A DNA stretch of 35,529 nucleotides from an uncultured Clostridia bacterium (GTDB lineage: Bacteria; Bacillota; Clostridia; TANB77; CAG-508): the NCBI GenBank assembly GCA_944390535.1, contig CALXQV010000060.1, positions 1-35,529 on the forward strand, in the 5' to 3' direction. The notes under the pieces are model-generated. The model was not told the origin of the DNA. It ran no database searches and saw nothing but the letters and a program-made list of their open reading frames with translations. Below, piece after piece: positions 16,548 to 25,914 of the stretch (positions are counted from its first letter, which is position 1; the number at the start of each line of letters is the position of its first letter). Both the position numbers and the translations under genes were made by a program.

Positions 16548-17330
16548 ATGAAAGTATTAGCGATTGGAGATATTGTAGGAGAAAAAGCAGTTGAAATTGT
16601 AGAAAGAAATTTAAAAAATATAAAAGAAAACAAACAAATTGATTTTGTCATTGCCAATGGGGAAAATGCTAAAAATGGAAATGGTCTAGATAAAAAAGTG
16701 TTTAATAGATTAATAGAAGCTGGTGTTGATGTTATTACAATGGGAAATCATACTTGGGGAGATGAAGAAATTTATGAATTTATTGAGGATGATAGAATCA
16801 TAAGACCCGCAAATATAACAAAAGGAATACCAGGAAAAGGTTATACAATAAAAGAGAAAAATGGATGTAAAATATTAGTTATTAATTTAATTGGCAGAAG
16901 AAACATGGAAGGGGCATATTTTGCCAATAATCCTTTTACGGAAGCAGATGAAATTTTAGAAAGGTATAAAGATGAAATAAATATAATTTTTGTAGATTTT
17001 CATGCACAACATACAGGAGAAAAGTTTATGCTTACCTATTATTTAGACGGAAGGGTAAGTTGTGTTTATGGAACACATACACATGTGCAGACAGCAGATG
17101 AAACGATTATGCCAAAGGGAACAGGCTTTATAACAGATATCGGTATGACAGGACCAGTACACTCAGATTTAGGGAATGACCCTCAAAATTCGATCAAGAG
17201 ATATTTAGAAGATAAACCTGTTAAAGATATAGTATCTAACAATCCAATTATGTTAAATGGAGCAATCTTTGACATAGATGAAAATACAGGAAAGGCGACA
17301 AACATAGAAAGAGTACATATCAATTACTAA
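16548..17330 (+). CDS. ymdB: YmdB-type metallophosphoesterase (TIGR00282)
   Basis: Belongs to the YmdB family, whose Bacillus member is a di-iron phosphodiesterase acting on 2',3'-cyclic nucleotides and affecting biofilm and motility choice. Motifs in order: GDIVG (residue 7), ANGENAKNGNGL (near 36), TMGNHTWGD (near 64), FVDFHAQHTGEK (near 148), GTHTHVQTADE (near 175) and DIGMTGP. All metal-binding His, Asp, Asn and Glu positions appear intact. The usual HAE(A/T)TSEK loop reads HAQHTGEK, a small deviation. The length of 260 aa is normal. It has a GGAGAGAGGA ribosome site and lies within the long co-directional run. Confidence 0.9.
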   Translation: MKVLAIGDIVGEKAVEIVERNLKNIKENKQIDFVIANGENAKNGNGLDKKVFNRLIEAGVDVITMGNHTWGDEEIYEFIEDDRIIRPANITKGIPGKGYTIKEKNGCKILVINLIGRRNMEGAYFANNPFTEADEILERYKDEINIIFVDFHAQHTGEKFMLTYYLDGRVSCVYGTHTHVQTADETIMPKGTGFITDIGMTGPVHSDLGNDPQNSIKRYLEDKPVKDIVSNNPIMLNGAIFDIDENTGKATNIERVHINY

Positions 17331-17353
17331 ATAGAAAAATAATGAGGAAACAA

Positions 17354-18556
17354 ATGGGAAAAATACTAAGCAAATTTAAAAATGAAAATAAAATATTAAT
17401 TACATTAGCATTTTTTAGTATAGCCAAAGGTCTATGGGAAAATTTTAGACAATTATGGTTACAAGATAACCAATTCAATGCAACAGAAATTAGTCAAGTA
17501 TTAGGAATGGCAACATTTTGTTGTGTTGTGATTTTGATTCTATTAGCAAAACAACTATCACCCAATAGAATAAAAAAAATTATCACCATTGCTATTTTGG
17601 TGAAGATTATAAGCTTATTAGGATTATATTTTTTAAACCATACAGCAAATGTAGCATGGATTTACTTTTTCATTGTTTTAGATACAATATGTGAAAAAAT
17701 AATCATTATTAGTATATATCCATTCATTGTCAGCATAAAAAAGGATGATACTTTATATAGTAAAAGAAAATTGGTAGAATATTTATTTTCAGACATAGGA
17801 ATTTTAGTAGGTGGAATATTAATTGGAAGAACCATTGGGACATTATTCATTGACTATAATATTTGTTTATTAATAGCTATTATATTTTTACTATTTGCTT
17901 TTAGTGTCATGCTTCATATTCAAAATCCAAAGACTAAACATATATCTATTCCAATGACGAAAGCAATCCAAGAAATTTTTAAAGATAAAATTGTTGTCCT
18001 ATATATTATAAATTATTTAATTGGAAATATTGCAATGAATACAGGATTAGGACTAAAAATGTTAATGTTAACAAATCATTTAGAATTTTCAGCTGGAGAA
18101 GCAACTAATTATTTATTGGCGGTTGGACTTTTAGCAGATGTAGCAGGAATAATAGCATTAAAATACTTTACACCTAAAAATGATTATCTAACAATTACAA
18201 TAAAATTTGCTATCCGACTAATTTTATATTGGATTGCATATACCTCAAATGACTTAACAATTTGCTTAATAGCAATCACATGGTCAATATTTATTTCAAC
18301 AGCTTATGAAAATATAACAGATGCACCATATATAAACAGAGTGAAAAATGAACATCAAATGTTATTTACAAATGTAAGATTTATTATCGGACTAATTGGA
18401 ACATCCCTTGGTTTATATTTTGCAGGTATCGGTTACAATTATGGAACACCATATGTGCTTGGAATATCAGCATTTTTCATGGTTTTTCAAATCACATTCG
18501 CATATTATAGTATATATTTAAGGCGAGTAGAAAAAAGTGAAAGGAGAAAGGAATAA
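17354..18556 (+). CDS. MFS-like membrane transporter
   Basis: A 400-aa protein with about 12 hydrophobic spans and short loops, consistent with an MFS carrier, but without a recognisable motif A. A basic tail (MGKILSKFKNENK) precedes the first span, which contains the charged/aromatic segment KGLWENFRQLWLQ. Start 17354 has TGAGGA five bases upstream; the in-frame ATG at 17342 lacks one. It overlaps no neighbour at the 5' end, while its last codons carry the AAGGAGAAAGGA ribosome site of the phosphatase gene that follows. Substrate unknown. Confidence 0.75.
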   Translation: MGKILSKFKNENKILITLAFFSIAKGLWENFRQLWLQDNQFNATEISQVLGMATFCCVVILILLAKQLSPNRIKKIITIAILVKIISLLGLYFLNHTANVAWIYFFIVLDTICEKIIIISIYPFIVSIKKDDTLYSKRKLVEYLFSDIGILVGGILIGRTIGTLFIDYNICLLIAIIFLLFAFSVMLHIQNPKTKHISIPMTKAIQEIFKDKIVVLYIINYLIGNIAMNTGLGLKMLMLTNHLEFSAGEATNYLLAVGLLADVAGIIALKYFTPKNDYLTITIKFAIRLILYWIAYTSNDLTICLIAITWSIFISTAYENITDAPYINRVKNEHQMLFTNVRFIIGLIGTSLGLYFAGIGYNYGTPYVLGISAFFMVFQITFAYYSIYLRRVEKSERRKE

Positions 18557-18557
18557 T

Positions 18558-19124
18558 ATGAAATTTTATGTTATTAGACATGGACAAACCAATTGGAATA
18601 AAAAAGGAAAAAAGCAAGGTAAAACAGATATTGAACTAAATGAAGAAGGAATTAAACAAGCAAAAGAAGCAAGAGATATTTTAGTAGATTATCCAATTGA
18701 TATCATTGTATCTTCTCCACTAAAAAGAGCAAGAAGAACAGCAGAAATTATTAATGAAAAAAAGAGTGTACCAATCATATTAGATAAAGCATTAGAAGAA
18801 AGAGGATATGGAATTTTTGAAGGAAAAACAAAAGAAGAAATTTCTCAAGATAAAATTTTCTGTACAGATATATTAGATAATTATAAAATAAACAAACAAT
18901 ATAAAGACATAGAAACTATACAAAGTTTATGTGATAGAATATGGACATTGTTAGATAATTTGAAAAGAGAATATATAAACAAAAATATTTTATTGGTCAC
19001 GCATGGAGGGGTAACAGGTGCTATCAATGGATATTTTAATGGTGCGAATGATAGAGGAATACTAGAAGATTTAAATTTAGACAATTGTGAAATACGAACA
19101 TTTGAAATAGAAGGGAAACAATAA
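18558..19124 (+). CDS. Histidine phosphatase superfamily protein (phosphoglycerate mutase-like)
   Basis: A 188-aa cytosolic enzyme of the branch-1 histidine phosphatases. The phospho-accepting motif is VIRHGQTNWN (His at residue 8). It is followed by the substrate-contact motif SSPLKRARRTAEII near residue 55, EERGYGIFEGK (near 80) and the second catalytic His in LLVTHGGVTGAI (near 150). Members dephosphorylate sugars, cobalamin precursors or other small molecules; this sequence does not decide among them. ATG 18558 is chosen over the in-frame 18537 because the AAGGAGAAAGGA ribosome site lies between the two. It follows the MFS gene by one base, indicating an operon. Confidence 0.88.
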   Translation: MKFYVIRHGQTNWNKKGKKQGKTDIELNEEGIKQAKEARDILVDYPIDIIVSSPLKRARRTAEIINEKKSVPIILDKALEERGYGIFEGKTKEEISQDKIFCTDILDNYKINKQYKDIETIQSLCDRIWTLLDNLKREYINKNILLVTHGGVTGAINGYFNGANDRGILEDLNLDNCEIRTFEIEGKQ

Positions 19125-19138
19125 TAGGGGTAAGAAAA

Positions 19139-19657
19139 ATGATATTTAGTATATTAGCAGTTTTGACACTAGTTATTAGTATTTGTATAAAAGAAAGAAA
19201 AAAATCATTATTTATACAATCCATTAGTTGTTTATTAGAAGCAATTTATGATTTTATCATTACAGCATATACAGGAGCAGTATTAAGTCTTGTGAATTTT
19301 ATTAGGACATTCATATTTATTAATAAAAATAAGATTCATAAAATAGTGTATGTGATTATTTTACTCTTTTTTGAAAGTATCATTATTGTAAATTGTGTAT
19401 TTACATGGAATGGTATGATATCTTTATTACCAACAATCGGCTCTATCATTAGAACATATTGTTTATGGCAATCTAATATGACATTGGTTAGAGTATCAGG
19501 AATTACAACAGGAATAACATATGGTATTTATTACATATATTATCAAAGCTGGTTTATGGTATTAGGAGAACTAACATTATTACTAGTTGGAATATATGCT
19601 GTCTTAAAAAATGATATAATCAAAAAAGAATATGGAAGGGAGAAAGTATATGAATGA
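19139..19657 (+). CDS. YgjV-like small membrane protein
   Basis: A 172-aa hydrophobic protein with about six spans. The pattern of short helices, including CLLEAIYDFIITAYTGAVLSLVNFIRTFIF and PTIGSIIRTYCLWQSNMTLVRVSGI, resembles the bacterial inner-membrane YgjV family (Imp-YgjV), whose function is unknown. The end of the gene overlaps the next start by 8 bases and carries its GGAAGGGAG ribosome site, so the two are coupled. The ribosome site before this gene (GGGGTAAG) is weak. Confidence 0.65.
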   Translation: MIFSILAVLTLVISICIKERKKSLFIQSISCLLEAIYDFIITAYTGAVLSLVNFIRTFIFINKNKIHKIVYVIILLFFESIIIVNCVFTWNGMISLLPTIGSIIRTYCLWQSNMTLVRVSGITTGITYGIYYIYYQSWFMVLGELTLLLVGIYAVLKNDIIKKEYGREKVYE

Positions 19658-20141
19658 TATTGTCATATATGAAACAGAAACTTTTATTGTATGTGTGCCA
19701 AAAGTACCACATATTTCAAGAGAAGATGGAGGACATATTTGGATAAGATCAAAAGAAAAATATTTTGCAAGTAGATTAGATTTCAATCCAAAAGAAGCTA
19801 CTGAAGTAATGAGGCTAACTATGTTAGTAAGTAAAGCAATGATAGTTGGAATGAAAAATAGAGGAATTTTTATTGAAAGAATGAATTATCAAGAAAATGG
19901 AAATTGGGCATATGTAGAAGGAACAAAACCCATATTCCATATACATTTGTATGGAAGGACAAGAGATTCTAAAATACAACCCTTCGGACAAGCTTTAAAA
20001 TTTCCATACAAAGATACAGGATTTTATGATACATTTGAACCATTTAATGAAAAAGATATCCAAGAAATACAAAAACAGATTCAGTTACTAGAAAAAAATG
20101 AAAAATATAATATAGATAATTGGAACTTAGAAGAAAGGTAG
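19650..20141 (+). CDS. HIT-like protein
   Basis: A 163-aa soluble protein. Residues around 108-112 read FHIHLYGR, similar to the H-x-H-x core of the histidine-triad (HIT) nucleotide hydrolases/transferases, although the third His of the classical triad is replaced. Upstream it has FIVCVPKVPHISREDGGH, comparable with the substrate-loop region of HIT proteins. I regard the assignment as probable but not certain. The start is set at 19650 because the ribosome site lies 5' of it; the in-frame 19632 would be inside that site. Cytosolic, in the long operon. Confidence 0.6.
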   Translation: MNDIVIYETETFIVCVPKVPHISREDGGHIWIRSKEKYFASRLDFNPKEATEVMRLTMLVSKAMIVGMKNRGIFIERMNYQENGNWAYVEGTKPIFHIHLYGRTRDSKIQPFGQALKFPYKDTGFYDTFEPFNEKDIQEIQKQIQLLEKNEKYNIDNWNLEER

Positions 20142-20150
20142 GGGAAAGAA

Positions 20151-20996
20151 ATGATGCAAGAATTTAATTATCATTCACACACATATAGATGTGGACATGC
20201 AGATTTAGATATGACAGATGAAGAATATGTAAAAGCATATATCAAAATGGGATTTAAAAGAATGGCATTTACAGACCATTGCCCAGAAAAAAACAAAATT
20301 GATAAAAGAAAAGACATGAGAATGGAATATGACCAAAGAAAGGAATATTTAGAAAATATACAGGCTTTAAAACAAAAATATGCAGGAGAAATTGAGATTC
20401 AAAGCGGATATGAAGTAGAATATTTACCAGGAGAGGAAGAAAATTTAAAAGAATTAAAAGATGAAACAGATAAATTAATTTTAGGGCAACATTTTATTTA
20501 TGATGATAATCAAGAATTAAAAATCCATGGAAAAGATAGTTTCTCAGATAAGGAATTGTTAAGATATGCAGAATATATAGAACAAGCGATGAAATGCGGA
20601 ATTCCAGATATTATTGCACATCCAGATTTCTATATGTTAAAGAGAAAAGAATTTGGAGAAATCGAAGCAAAAGTTGCACATCATATTTGCCAAGCTGCTG
20701 AAAAATATAATGTACCTTTAGAAATTAATTTAAATAATATATTTGCAAAAACATATTATAAATATGGTATATTAAATCATAAACCAATAGAAAAACAAAG
20801 AAAAAATTTAGAAAAAGTAGCATATCCATGTAAAGAATTTTGGAAAATTGCATCAGGATATGATATTCATGTAGTATATGGAATAGATACGCATTATAGA
20901 GGACAAATTGAGTTGTTTAATGAATTTGTAGAATTAGCCAATGAAATATTGGGCAAAGAAACAATAGAAAAATTGAATTTTATAAATTTGATGTAA
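20151..20996 (+). CDS. PHP-domain phosphatase (histidinol-phosphatase family)
   Basis: A 281-aa metal-dependent phosphoesterase of the PHP fold. Motif I is NYHSHTYRCGHA (residues 6-17), followed by FTDHCP (near 40), the EVEYLPG segment (near 88, metal-ligand Glu), LGQHFI (near 111), IIAHPDFY (near 158), LEINLNN (near 190) and a final YGIDTHYRG (near 243). These supply the His/Asp/Glu ligands of a trinuclear metal centre. Closest in appearance to HisK-type histidinol phosphatase, but there are no other histidine-synthesis genes here, so another phosphate ester is equally possible. It has a GTAGGGGAAAG ribosome site. Confidence 0.82.
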   Translation: MMQEFNYHSHTYRCGHADLDMTDEEYVKAYIKMGFKRMAFTDHCPEKNKIDKRKDMRMEYDQRKEYLENIQALKQKYAGEIEIQSGYEVEYLPGEEENLKELKDETDKLILGQHFIYDDNQELKIHGKDSFSDKELLRYAEYIEQAMKCGIPDIIAHPDFYMLKRKEFGEIEAKVAHHICQAAEKYNVPLEINLNNIFAKTYYKYGILNHKPIEKQRKNLEKVAYPCKEFWKIASGYDIHVVYGIDTHYRGQIELFNEFVELANEILGKETIEKLNFINLM

Positions 20997-21009
20997 AGGG
21001 AGGAAAAAA

Positions 21010-21930
21010 ATGTTACCAAATAAATTAAATTATGGAGATACAATAGGAGTTGTTGGTGTATCTAATAGTATTTGTGATAGAGAAAGAATGAATCAATTTT
21101 ATAAAGCAGAACAATTTTTAATTAATAAAGGCTTTAAAATAAAAAGAGGAAAATATGTATTTGAAGATTATTATGGATCAGCAGGAACAAAGGAACAAAA
21201 AGCAGAAGATTTTATGAATATGTTTAAAGATAAAGAAGTAAAAGCTATTATCTGTTTGGAAGGTGGAGAAACTTGTAACACGTTTATTGATTTATTAGAT
21301 TATGAGAGTATTAAACAAAATCCAAAGATAGTAATGGGATATAGCGATATAACGGTTCTCTTACAAACTATATACAAAAAAACAGGGCTTGTAACGTTTC
21401 ACGGACCACATTTTATTAGTTTTGCAAGTGCAGGATTGCAGGAACAATATGAAGAAATTGAGAGTGTATTAATTAATAAACAGATAAATAGATTTGCTAA
21501 AGGAAATAAAAAAGTTATTAGAGAGGGAAAGGCAGAGGGAACTTTAATTGGAACGAATTTAGGAAGTATGATGTATCTTTTAGGAACAGAATATTTACCA
21601 GATATGCAAGATAAAATTCTATTAATTGAAAGTCTAAGAACTTCTCCAAACGAATGTCAAAGAAGATTTGCACACTTAAAACAATGTGGAATTTTTGATA
21701 AAGTAAAAGGGATTATTGTAGGATATAATTACGATTTACAAAAAAATGGAGACATTTATCCACAAATGGAAGATATATTATTAGAATATACAAAAGAATA
21801 TGATTTTCCAATTATAAAATGCAATGATTTTGGGCATGAGATAGCTAACTGTATTTTACCGATTGGGTCTCATATAGTAATAGATAGTGATTGTGAGAAA
21901 GTAGCAATAACAGAAGCATTTTTGAAATAA
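21010..21930 (+). CDS. LD-carboxypeptidase / MccF-like serine peptidase (S66)
   Basis: A 306-aa S66 peptidase. The catalytic Ser is in VMGYSDIT (Ser112), Glu in LLIESLR (Glu207) and His in CNDFGHEIAN (His276), matching the Ser-Glu-His triad of LdcA and the microcin-C immunity protein MccF. N-terminal YGDTIGVVGVSN and ICLEGGE (near 82) are family hallmarks. No signal peptide is present, so it is cytosolic: either recycling of muropeptide L,D-bonds or cleavage of a toxic peptide-nucleotide. The MccF reading is encouraged by the ABC exporter immediately downstream but is unproven. It has a strong AAGGGAGG ribosome site. Confidence 0.85.
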   Translation: MLPNKLNYGDTIGVVGVSNSICDRERMNQFYKAEQFLINKGFKIKRGKYVFEDYYGSAGTKEQKAEDFMNMFKDKEVKAIICLEGGETCNTFIDLLDYESIKQNPKIVMGYSDITVLLQTIYKKTGLVTFHGPHFISFASAGLQEQYEEIESVLINKQINRFAKGNKKVIREGKAEGTLIGTNLGSMMYLLGTEYLPDMQDKILLIESLRTSPNECQRRFAHLKQCGIFDKVKGIIVGYNYDLQKNGDIYPQMEDILLEYTKEYDFPIIKCNDFGHEIANCILPIGSHIVIDSDCEKVAITEAFLK

Positions 21931-21958
21931 GACAAACATAAGAAAAAAAGGGGGACAT

Positions 21959-23689
21959 ATGAAAAAACATAGTGAACTAGTAGAAAAAGAACTAAAAAGA
22001 ACAATGCCTTTATATATAATCGGATTATTGTTTCAAGGAATAACATTATATGTAGAATTTTTAGTTGTACAAATAACAGGAAATATTTTGGACTTAATTT
22101 TGCAAGGGAATATTTCAAAAGATGTTATTATGCAAGAAGTATATAAATTATTAATATATTCTTTTATCATTTTCGTTCCCAATACAATTAAAAGAATGTT
22201 ATATTTTAAAGTTGCTAGAAAATCAGATACAATATTAAGAAAAAAAGTTTTTGAAAAGTTACAATATGTAAAAGAAGAATACTATGAAAAAGTAGAAAAA
22301 GGTAACTTTTTAGCCTATCTAACAAAAGAAATCTTACTAATCCGAAGATTTTTAGGCAATTTCTTTCATGACTTAGGAAATATCTTATTTTCCGTTGTGC
22401 TAATTGTAGCCTTTTCATTTGGAAAATTCAATATAGGCTTTATTCTTATATTATTAGGTATTATCTGTGTTACGAATATAGTGATATATACATTATATCA
22501 AAAGAAAAAGGAGTTAATAGAAGAAGCAAGAAAAGAATATGTTAAGATGTCAAATGTTATTGAAGATAATACTAGCAACTTTACCTTGATTAAATTATAC
22601 AATAATCAAGAAAAGCAAAAAGAAATGTTTAACCAAGAAAACAAAGAAATGAAGCAAAAAGATTATAAAGTTGGTAAAATGGATGTTAGTATTAATTATG
22701 TAATGAATCTGTCAGAAGGTATAACCTATATTGCTATATTAGCATATAGTGTATTTTTGCTATACAAGGGGATTATGACAGTAGGAGATTTGACAGTTTT
22801 TGTTACATTGATTGCTAGAATATTTAGCAATGTAAAGAAAATCAAAAATATGACAAATGGTATTATCTATTTCAAACAAGCAATTAATAGAATTGATCAG
22901 ATTATGTTACAAGAAAACTATGAAAAAGAAAATAAAATCAATATCGATGAAATTAACAAGATAGAAATAAAAGATTTAAATTATCGATATCCAATTAACC
23001 AAAAAGACACATTAAAACATATAAATTTTAAAATAGAAAAAAATGAAAAAATTGGAATTATCGGTCTATTCGGAAGTGGAAAAACAACACTTATGAATAT
23101 TATGACAGGACTTTATGATATAAAAGAAAATCAGGTTTTTATCAATGATATAGACATTACAAAAATCAATAAATATAGCCTGTTTAATAGGATAAGTTAT
23201 ATCATGCAAAAAGATGTCCTATTAAATGATACCATCAAAAATAATATTACCTTAGAAAATGACTATGAGGGAAAAAAGATTATTAATGCAACGAATAATG
23301 CTTGTATTTTAGAAGATATTTTTAAAATGGAGCATGAATTTGAAGAAATGGTAGGAGAGAAAGGCGTTAAATTATCAGGAGGACAAAAACAAAGAATTGC
23401 CATTGCTAGAAATATCATTGCAGATAGAGACTTTATCATATTAGATGATGTATTTTCTGCACTAGATATGAAAACAGAAAAAGAAATTTTAGCAAATGTC
23501 ATGGAAATGAAAGATAAAACAATGATTATGATTGCTAATAAAGTAACAGATGTTATGGGACTAGACAAAATTTATTTAATGGTAAATGGTGAATTTGTAG
23601 ACCAAGGAACACATGAAGAACTTGTCCATAGGAATTCTTTATATAAAGAAATGTATGAATATGAAATGGCAGGTGAGAGAATTGATTGA
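21959..23689 (+). CDS. ABC exporter half-transporter A (degenerate-site subunit)
   Basis: A 576-aa type IV (exporter-type) ABC half-transporter with six membrane spans (residues about 15-300) fused to an ATPase domain. Walker A GLFGSGKTT at 369-377, Q-loop IMQKD near 417, signature LSGGQ at 472-476, Walker B FIILDDVFSALD near 492. The residue after the Walker B Asp is Asp rather than catalytic Glu, and the switch His is replaced (IANK instead of IAHR, near 523). Together with the atypical signature of the partner gene, this is the layout of a heterodimer with one non-hydrolysing ATP site, as in TM287/288 or BmrCD. An AGGGGGAC ribosome site precedes it. The substrate is unknown. Confidence 0.9.
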   Translation: MKKHSELVEKELKRTMPLYIIGLLFQGITLYVEFLVVQITGNILDLILQGNISKDVIMQEVYKLLIYSFIIFVPNTIKRMLYFKVARKSDTILRKKVFEKLQYVKEEYYEKVEKGNFLAYLTKEILLIRRFLGNFFHDLGNILFSVVLIVAFSFGKFNIGFILILLGIICVTNIVIYTLYQKKKELIEEARKEYVKMSNVIEDNTSNFTLIKLYNNQEKQKEMFNQENKEMKQKDYKVGKMDVSINYVMNLSEGITYIAILAYSVFLLYKGIMTVGDLTVFVTLIARIFSNVKKIKNMTNGIIYFKQAINRIDQIMLQENYEKENKINIDEINKIEIKDLNYRYPINQKDTLKHINFKIEKNEKIGIIGLFGSGKTTLMNIMTGLYDIKENQVFINDIDITKINKYSLFNRISYIMQKDVLLNDTIKNNITLENDYEGKKIINATNNACILEDIFKMEHEFEEMVGEKGVKLSGGQKQRIAIARNIIADRDFIILDDVFSALDMKTEKEILANVMEMKDKTMIMIANKVTDVMGLDKIYLMVNGEFVDQGTHEELVHRNSLYKEMYEYEMAGERID

Positions 23690-25313
23690 GATTGTAAAAA
23701 AACATAGAAAAACCATCTTTTTTGTAGTGGTAATTGTGATCATTGCAAATATTTTCAATATATTAGCACCATATTTATTAAAAATCATCATTGATGAATT
23801 TGCGAAAAGTAAGGTAATAGCATCCATCATTTCTATTCTTGTGTGGTATGTGTTATTAAGAATATCCATTATCATCACACAATATGTTAAAGATAGAACC
23901 ACAAACAAACTATCTAATGATATGTTAGGAGACTTACGAAAAGCAATTTTTGATAAATTGGTAGTTATGAAAATGAATACATTTACAAAATTTCAATCTT
24001 CAGATTTATACACTAGACTAACCGTAGATGCTGAAAACACAAAAACATTATTTTCAGACAATATTCCAATTATTTTAAACGATGTTTTATATATCGTATT
24101 TATCATGATTGCCATGATAGTAATAGATATGAAACTAGCAATCATAGGAATTGCAAGTGTTTTGGTAATTGCCATATATTCTTTTTTTATAATGAAAAAA
24201 TTACGAAAATCATCAAGGTTAACAACAACGAAAAGAGATTTAGAAAACCAGCAATATTCAGAAAGTTATAATAAAAGCAAATTAACCAGATTTTTTCACT
24301 TGGAAAAGAAAAATATGCGTAAGGTAAACCAATTATTAGATGAAGAATTAAAAAGTAGATATCATTATATTAACTTAAATTCATTATTATGGCCAGCAAG
24401 TGTCTTTTTAGAGGCAGTTGGTATATATGCTATTGTGTACTATGTTTTAAATATTGAAACAACCATATCTTTAGGAACGGTATATATTTTTTTATATTAT
24501 ATAAAACAAGTCTTTACACCATTAAGAGAAGTTTTTGACCAATTAGAAGAAATACAGACAGCACAAGTCTCTTTAGAGAGAATTGATACGGTATTATCCA
24601 TCAGAGAAAAAGAAGATATTAAGAAAGGACAAAAAATTGAAAAACTAGAAGGGAATATTGAATTTAAAGATGTTACATTTTCTTATGGAAAGAAAGAAAT
24701 CTTACAAAAGGTTTCGTTTAAGATTCAAAAAGGAGAAAAAGTAGCACTTGTAGGAAAAACAGGAGCAGGAAAAACAACCATTACCAATATTTTAATGAGG
24801 TTATATCCCATAAAAAGTGGAGAAGTCATGCTAGATGGATATTCTATAAAAGACATATCCATAGAATCTGTAAGGAATCATATTACCTATATCTCACAAA
24901 ATGCATATGTATTTAAAGATACGATTAGAAGAAATATTTTACTAGAAAGAGAAGATATTTCAGATGAAGAAATTTTGGAGATTATGAAAGATATTGGTGC
25001 TATGCCATTATTAGATAGACTAGAAAATGGTTTGGATGAAATGGTAACCATAAATAAATTATCAAAAGGGGAATTACAAATTATTGCATTTATTAGAGCA
25101 ATTGTACATAAAGCCAATATTTATATTTTTGATGAGCCTACCTCTAATATTGATTTAAGAACAGAAAAAATGATTCAAAGTATTATTGATAAAATTTCAA
25201 AAACTAGTACAGTTATTATCATAGCACATAGATTAGCAACCATACAAAATGTAGATAAAATTTTAAAAGTGGAAAATGGAAAAGTAATTGTCGAACAAGA
25301 TGAGTTTTATTAA
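23682..25313 (+). CDS. ABC exporter half-transporter B (catalytic partner)
   Basis: The second exporter half (543 aa from the proposed start), overlapping the first by 8 bases, so translation is coupled. Six spans are followed by an ATPase domain: Walker A VGKTGAGKTT (near residue 357), Q-loop ISQNAY, signature reading LSKGE instead of LSGGQ (near 460), Walker B IYIFDEPTSNID with intact catalytic Glu (near 485), and switch IAHR (near 516). The start is set at TTG 23682, five bases after AGGTGA; no in-frame ATG further 5' (23613, 23655, 23661) has a ribosome site, and all would create long overlaps. Normal partner of the preceding gene. Confidence 0.88.
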   Translation: MIEIVKKHRKTIFFVVVIVIIANIFNILAPYLLKIIIDEFAKSKVIASIISILVWYVLLRISIIITQYVKDRTTNKLSNDMLGDLRKAIFDKLVVMKMNTFTKFQSSDLYTRLTVDAENTKTLFSDNIPIILNDVLYIVFIMIAMIVIDMKLAIIGIASVLVIAIYSFFIMKKLRKSSRLTTTKRDLENQQYSESYNKSKLTRFFHLEKKNMRKVNQLLDEELKSRYHYINLNSLLWPASVFLEAVGIYAIVYYVLNIETTISLGTVYIFLYYIKQVFTPLREVFDQLEEIQTAQVSLERIDTVLSIREKEDIKKGQKIEKLEGNIEFKDVTFSYGKKEILQKVSFKIQKGEKVALVGKTGAGKTTITNILMRLYPIKSGEVMLDGYSIKDISIESVRNHITYISQNAYVFKDTIRRNILLEREDISDEEILEIMKDIGAMPLLDRLENGLDEMVTINKLSKGELQIIAFIRAIVHKANIYIFDEPTSNIDLRTEKMIQSIIDKISKTSTVIIIAHRLATIQNVDKILKVENGKVIVEQDEFY

Positions 25314-25343
25314 TAGAAAATAGAAGGATTGGAAGGATAGAGT

Positions 25344-25817
25344 ATGGAAATCATTTTTATTTTAATATTATTGTTGCAAATGTTCATGCCATATATTATT
25401 GCTTTGATATTATCTGCTATCATAATTAGAGTAATTATTACAGAAAGGATAGGAAGTAAACTTCTGAAAGTTCTAATCATTATCGTTATTGGACTTTATG
25501 CAACAATCATATTTGGGAATTTTAGCGTTCAAACGCCTGATGATTTATACATAAAAACGAAGGAAATAAATGATAACCGAAATCTTATAGGCTTATCCCA
25601 AGAAGAAGTTATTGGATTATTGGGAAAACCAAGATATGAATATACTGATAGAAAAGATAGAATACAACAATATGTATATTCTGCTGGAAAAATACGTAAA
25701 GAATCGTATTGGGGACAGTCTTATACCCATGACTATTATGAACTAAATGTGTTTTTTGATGAAAATGGTAAAGTAACACGTACTTCTATAAAGCTTGCAA
25801 ATTATCAAAAAGGTTAG
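25344..25817 (+). CDS. Small membrane protein with SmpA/OmlA-like C-terminal domain
   Basis: A 157-aa protein with two N-terminal hydrophobic spans (about residues 3-30 and 40-62) followed by a soluble, probably extracytoplasmic, domain. That domain begins IGLSQEEVIGLLGKPRYEY and ends with YELNVFFDENGKVTRTSI, the helix-then-strand pattern of SmpA/OmlA (BamE-like) domains used in many small lipoproteins and membrane proteins. No lipobox. A GGAAGGA ribosome site lies before the ATG. It is the last gene of the long run and is followed by a terminator. Function unknown; the domain assignment is tentative. Confidence 0.65.
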   Translation: MEIIFILILLLQMFMPYIIALILSAIIIRVIITERIGSKLLKVLIIIVIGLYATIIFGNFSVQTPDDLYIKTKEINDNRNLIGLSQEEVIGLLGKPRYEYTDRKDRIQQYVYSAGKIRKESYWGQSYTHDYYELNVFFDENGKVTRTSIKLANYQKG

Positions 25818-25833
25818 CAAAATTACAATAAAT

Positions 25834-25870
25834 AGGTAGATAATCATAGTTAAAATTATCTGCCTTTATA
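25834..25870 (+). terminator. Terminator closing the long operon
   Basis: An 11-bp stem (25834-25844 with 25855-25865, one G-T wobble) with a 10-base loop, followed by a T-rich stretch, 17 bases after the last stop. Confidence 0.7.
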
Positions 25871-25914
25871 TATATAATTGAAATAAAATATAGTAAGTTG
25901 TTGAGGAGATAATT

